DNA from: an uncultured Lachnospiraceae bacterium
GTDB lineage: Bacteria; Bacillota; Clostridia; Lachnospirales; Lachnospiraceae
NCBI GenBank assembly: GCA_949076555.1
Contig: CARUOB010000069.1
Location: forward strand, 1-13,730
Length of the DNA stretch: 13,730 nt
Reading direction: 5' to 3'
Below the pieces are notes generated by a model. That model saw nothing but the letters and a program-made list of their open reading frames with translations, did not search any database and was not told where the DNA came from. Shown one piece after another: positions 13,121 through 13,730 of this stretch. The position numbers and the translations under genes were made by a program. Position 1 is the stretch's first letter. Each line of letters starts with the position of its first letter.

Positions 13121-13730
13121 TTAACTCTGTTCCTCCGTCTCCTCTTTCCTCCGGCGCCATACCACAAGGATCACAATCAGAATGACTGCTAAAATAACCG
13201 CCAGCCAGATAAAGCAACATAGTCCAAGGAAAGTCGGGCAGATATGGCATAGCCCGCATTTTGTGTCTGTGCTTTCTGTCTCCACGTAGGCGATAGCGTA
13301 GCTGGAGAACAGATTTGTGCTGATGGTGATGGTTTCCGGCGCATTATCCAGATCGTTCATAAAAGTATACTCCCCTTCATGGGCACGGATGATGTAGTAT
13401 TCCCTGCCGCCGCCTTGCAGTTTTTCGGGGATATTGACCACCACTTCTATGGGTGCCTCCGTCTCCGTGATGGCGTTCCAGTCGCCCGCTCCGATCTTAA
13501 TGAACATGGAGATGTCAACGTACATGCTAAGCACAAGCCCCGGCGCTTCTTCCCGGTACGCTTCGATGCCGCTCTCGATCACTTCCTTATCCTGTGCGGG
13601 CACCTTTTCGGAAATGTCCGTCACATCTACCCGGATCTCTATGGTCTCGCCGCTGTTTACGATCTCCTGCTGGCCGGGCGTCAGTACTGCCTTTACGACT
13701 GCTTCGGTATCCGCCACGGCTGCGGTACAC
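13121..13730 (-). CDS. C-terminal part of a membrane-anchored surface protein (start outside the window)
   Basis: The frame is open to the window edge (residues before VADTEAVVKAV read CTAA), so this is taken as a 5'-truncated gene; a GTG at 13717 is possible but has no good ribosome site. The visible 200 or so residues form an extracellular beta-rich, Glu/Asp-rich segment (IEIRVDVTDIS, IEVVVNIPEKL, ETITISTNLFSSYAIAYVE) with no catalytic motif. A Cys-rich stretch CGLCHICPTFLGLCC follows, then one membrane segment (about 24 residues of Ile/Leu/Val) and a short basic tail WRRRKEE, so the C-terminus is inside. No LPxTG motif is present. I believe similar Cys-containing tails recur on large Lachnospiraceae surface proteins, but that is from memory and unverified. 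Function unknown. Confidence 0.8.
   Translation of the reverse strand, partial: CTAAVADTEAVVKAVLTPGQQEIVNSGETIEIRVDVTDISEKVPAQDKEVIESGIEAYREEAPGLVLSMYVDISMFIKIGAGDWNAITETEAPIEVVVNIPEKLQGGGREYYIIRAHEGEYTFMNDLDNAPETITISTNLFSSYAIAYVETESTDTKCGLCHICPTFLGLCCFIWLAVILAVILIVILVVWRRRKEETEEQS

Overview
The window looks like a chromosomal segment of a Gram-positive anaerobe of the Clostridia, most likely a Lachnospiraceae relative. This rests on the Ile T-box leader, clear Shine-Dalgarno sites, a CotH-family protein, a PD-(D/E)XK family transposase, and a moderately GC-rich base composition by eye. No rRNA, tRNA, CRISPR array or insertion sequence was seen. Nearly everything is on the minus strand; the only plus-strand gene is the Rpn-type nuclease at 12206-12994.

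Region by region, in the direction of minus-strand transcription: (1) 13121-13730, the C-terminal end of a membrane-anchored surface protein with a Cys-rich juxtamembrane tail. (2) 12206-12994 (+), an Rpn/PDDEXK_2 nuclease or 'transposase' with its own promoter and terminator and a possible internal start for a short C-terminal product. (3) 10483-11931, nicotinate phosphoribosyltransferase. (4) 10337 to 2862, a tightly packed minus-strand run behind a near-consensus promoter: VTC-domain protein, DUF4956 membrane protein, CotH-family protein, an exported protein with two DxDxDG motifs, an OmpR-family response regulator, its histidine kinase, and an unrecognised exported protein. Junctions include 4-base and 8-base start/stop overlaps. 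(5) 2604-2861, a non-coding stretch with an 11-bp phased array of GCATCA-like units and several hairpins. (6) 1125-2603, a membrane-anchored fusion of an amidase_3 peptidoglycan amidase and a NodB-type polysaccharide deacetylase. (7) 664-1098, promoter and T-box leader, then ileS (1-663, N-terminal part only).

The most interesting content is regions 4 to 6. The VTC/DUF4956/CotH trio is a known but poorly understood neighbourhood. Here it sits in one apparent operon with a two-component system and two exported proteins that could sense or modulate it. The operon is followed by a cell-wall amidase/deacetylase whose upstream DNA carries eight consecutive 11-bp units. That spacing suits binding of an OmpR-family regulator, and such a regulator is encoded about 2.5 kb away. 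My working model is an envelope-monitoring module: exported proteins and kinase sense the wall, the regulator binds the phased array, and wall cleavage plus deacetylation is the output. All wiring between the parts is inference.
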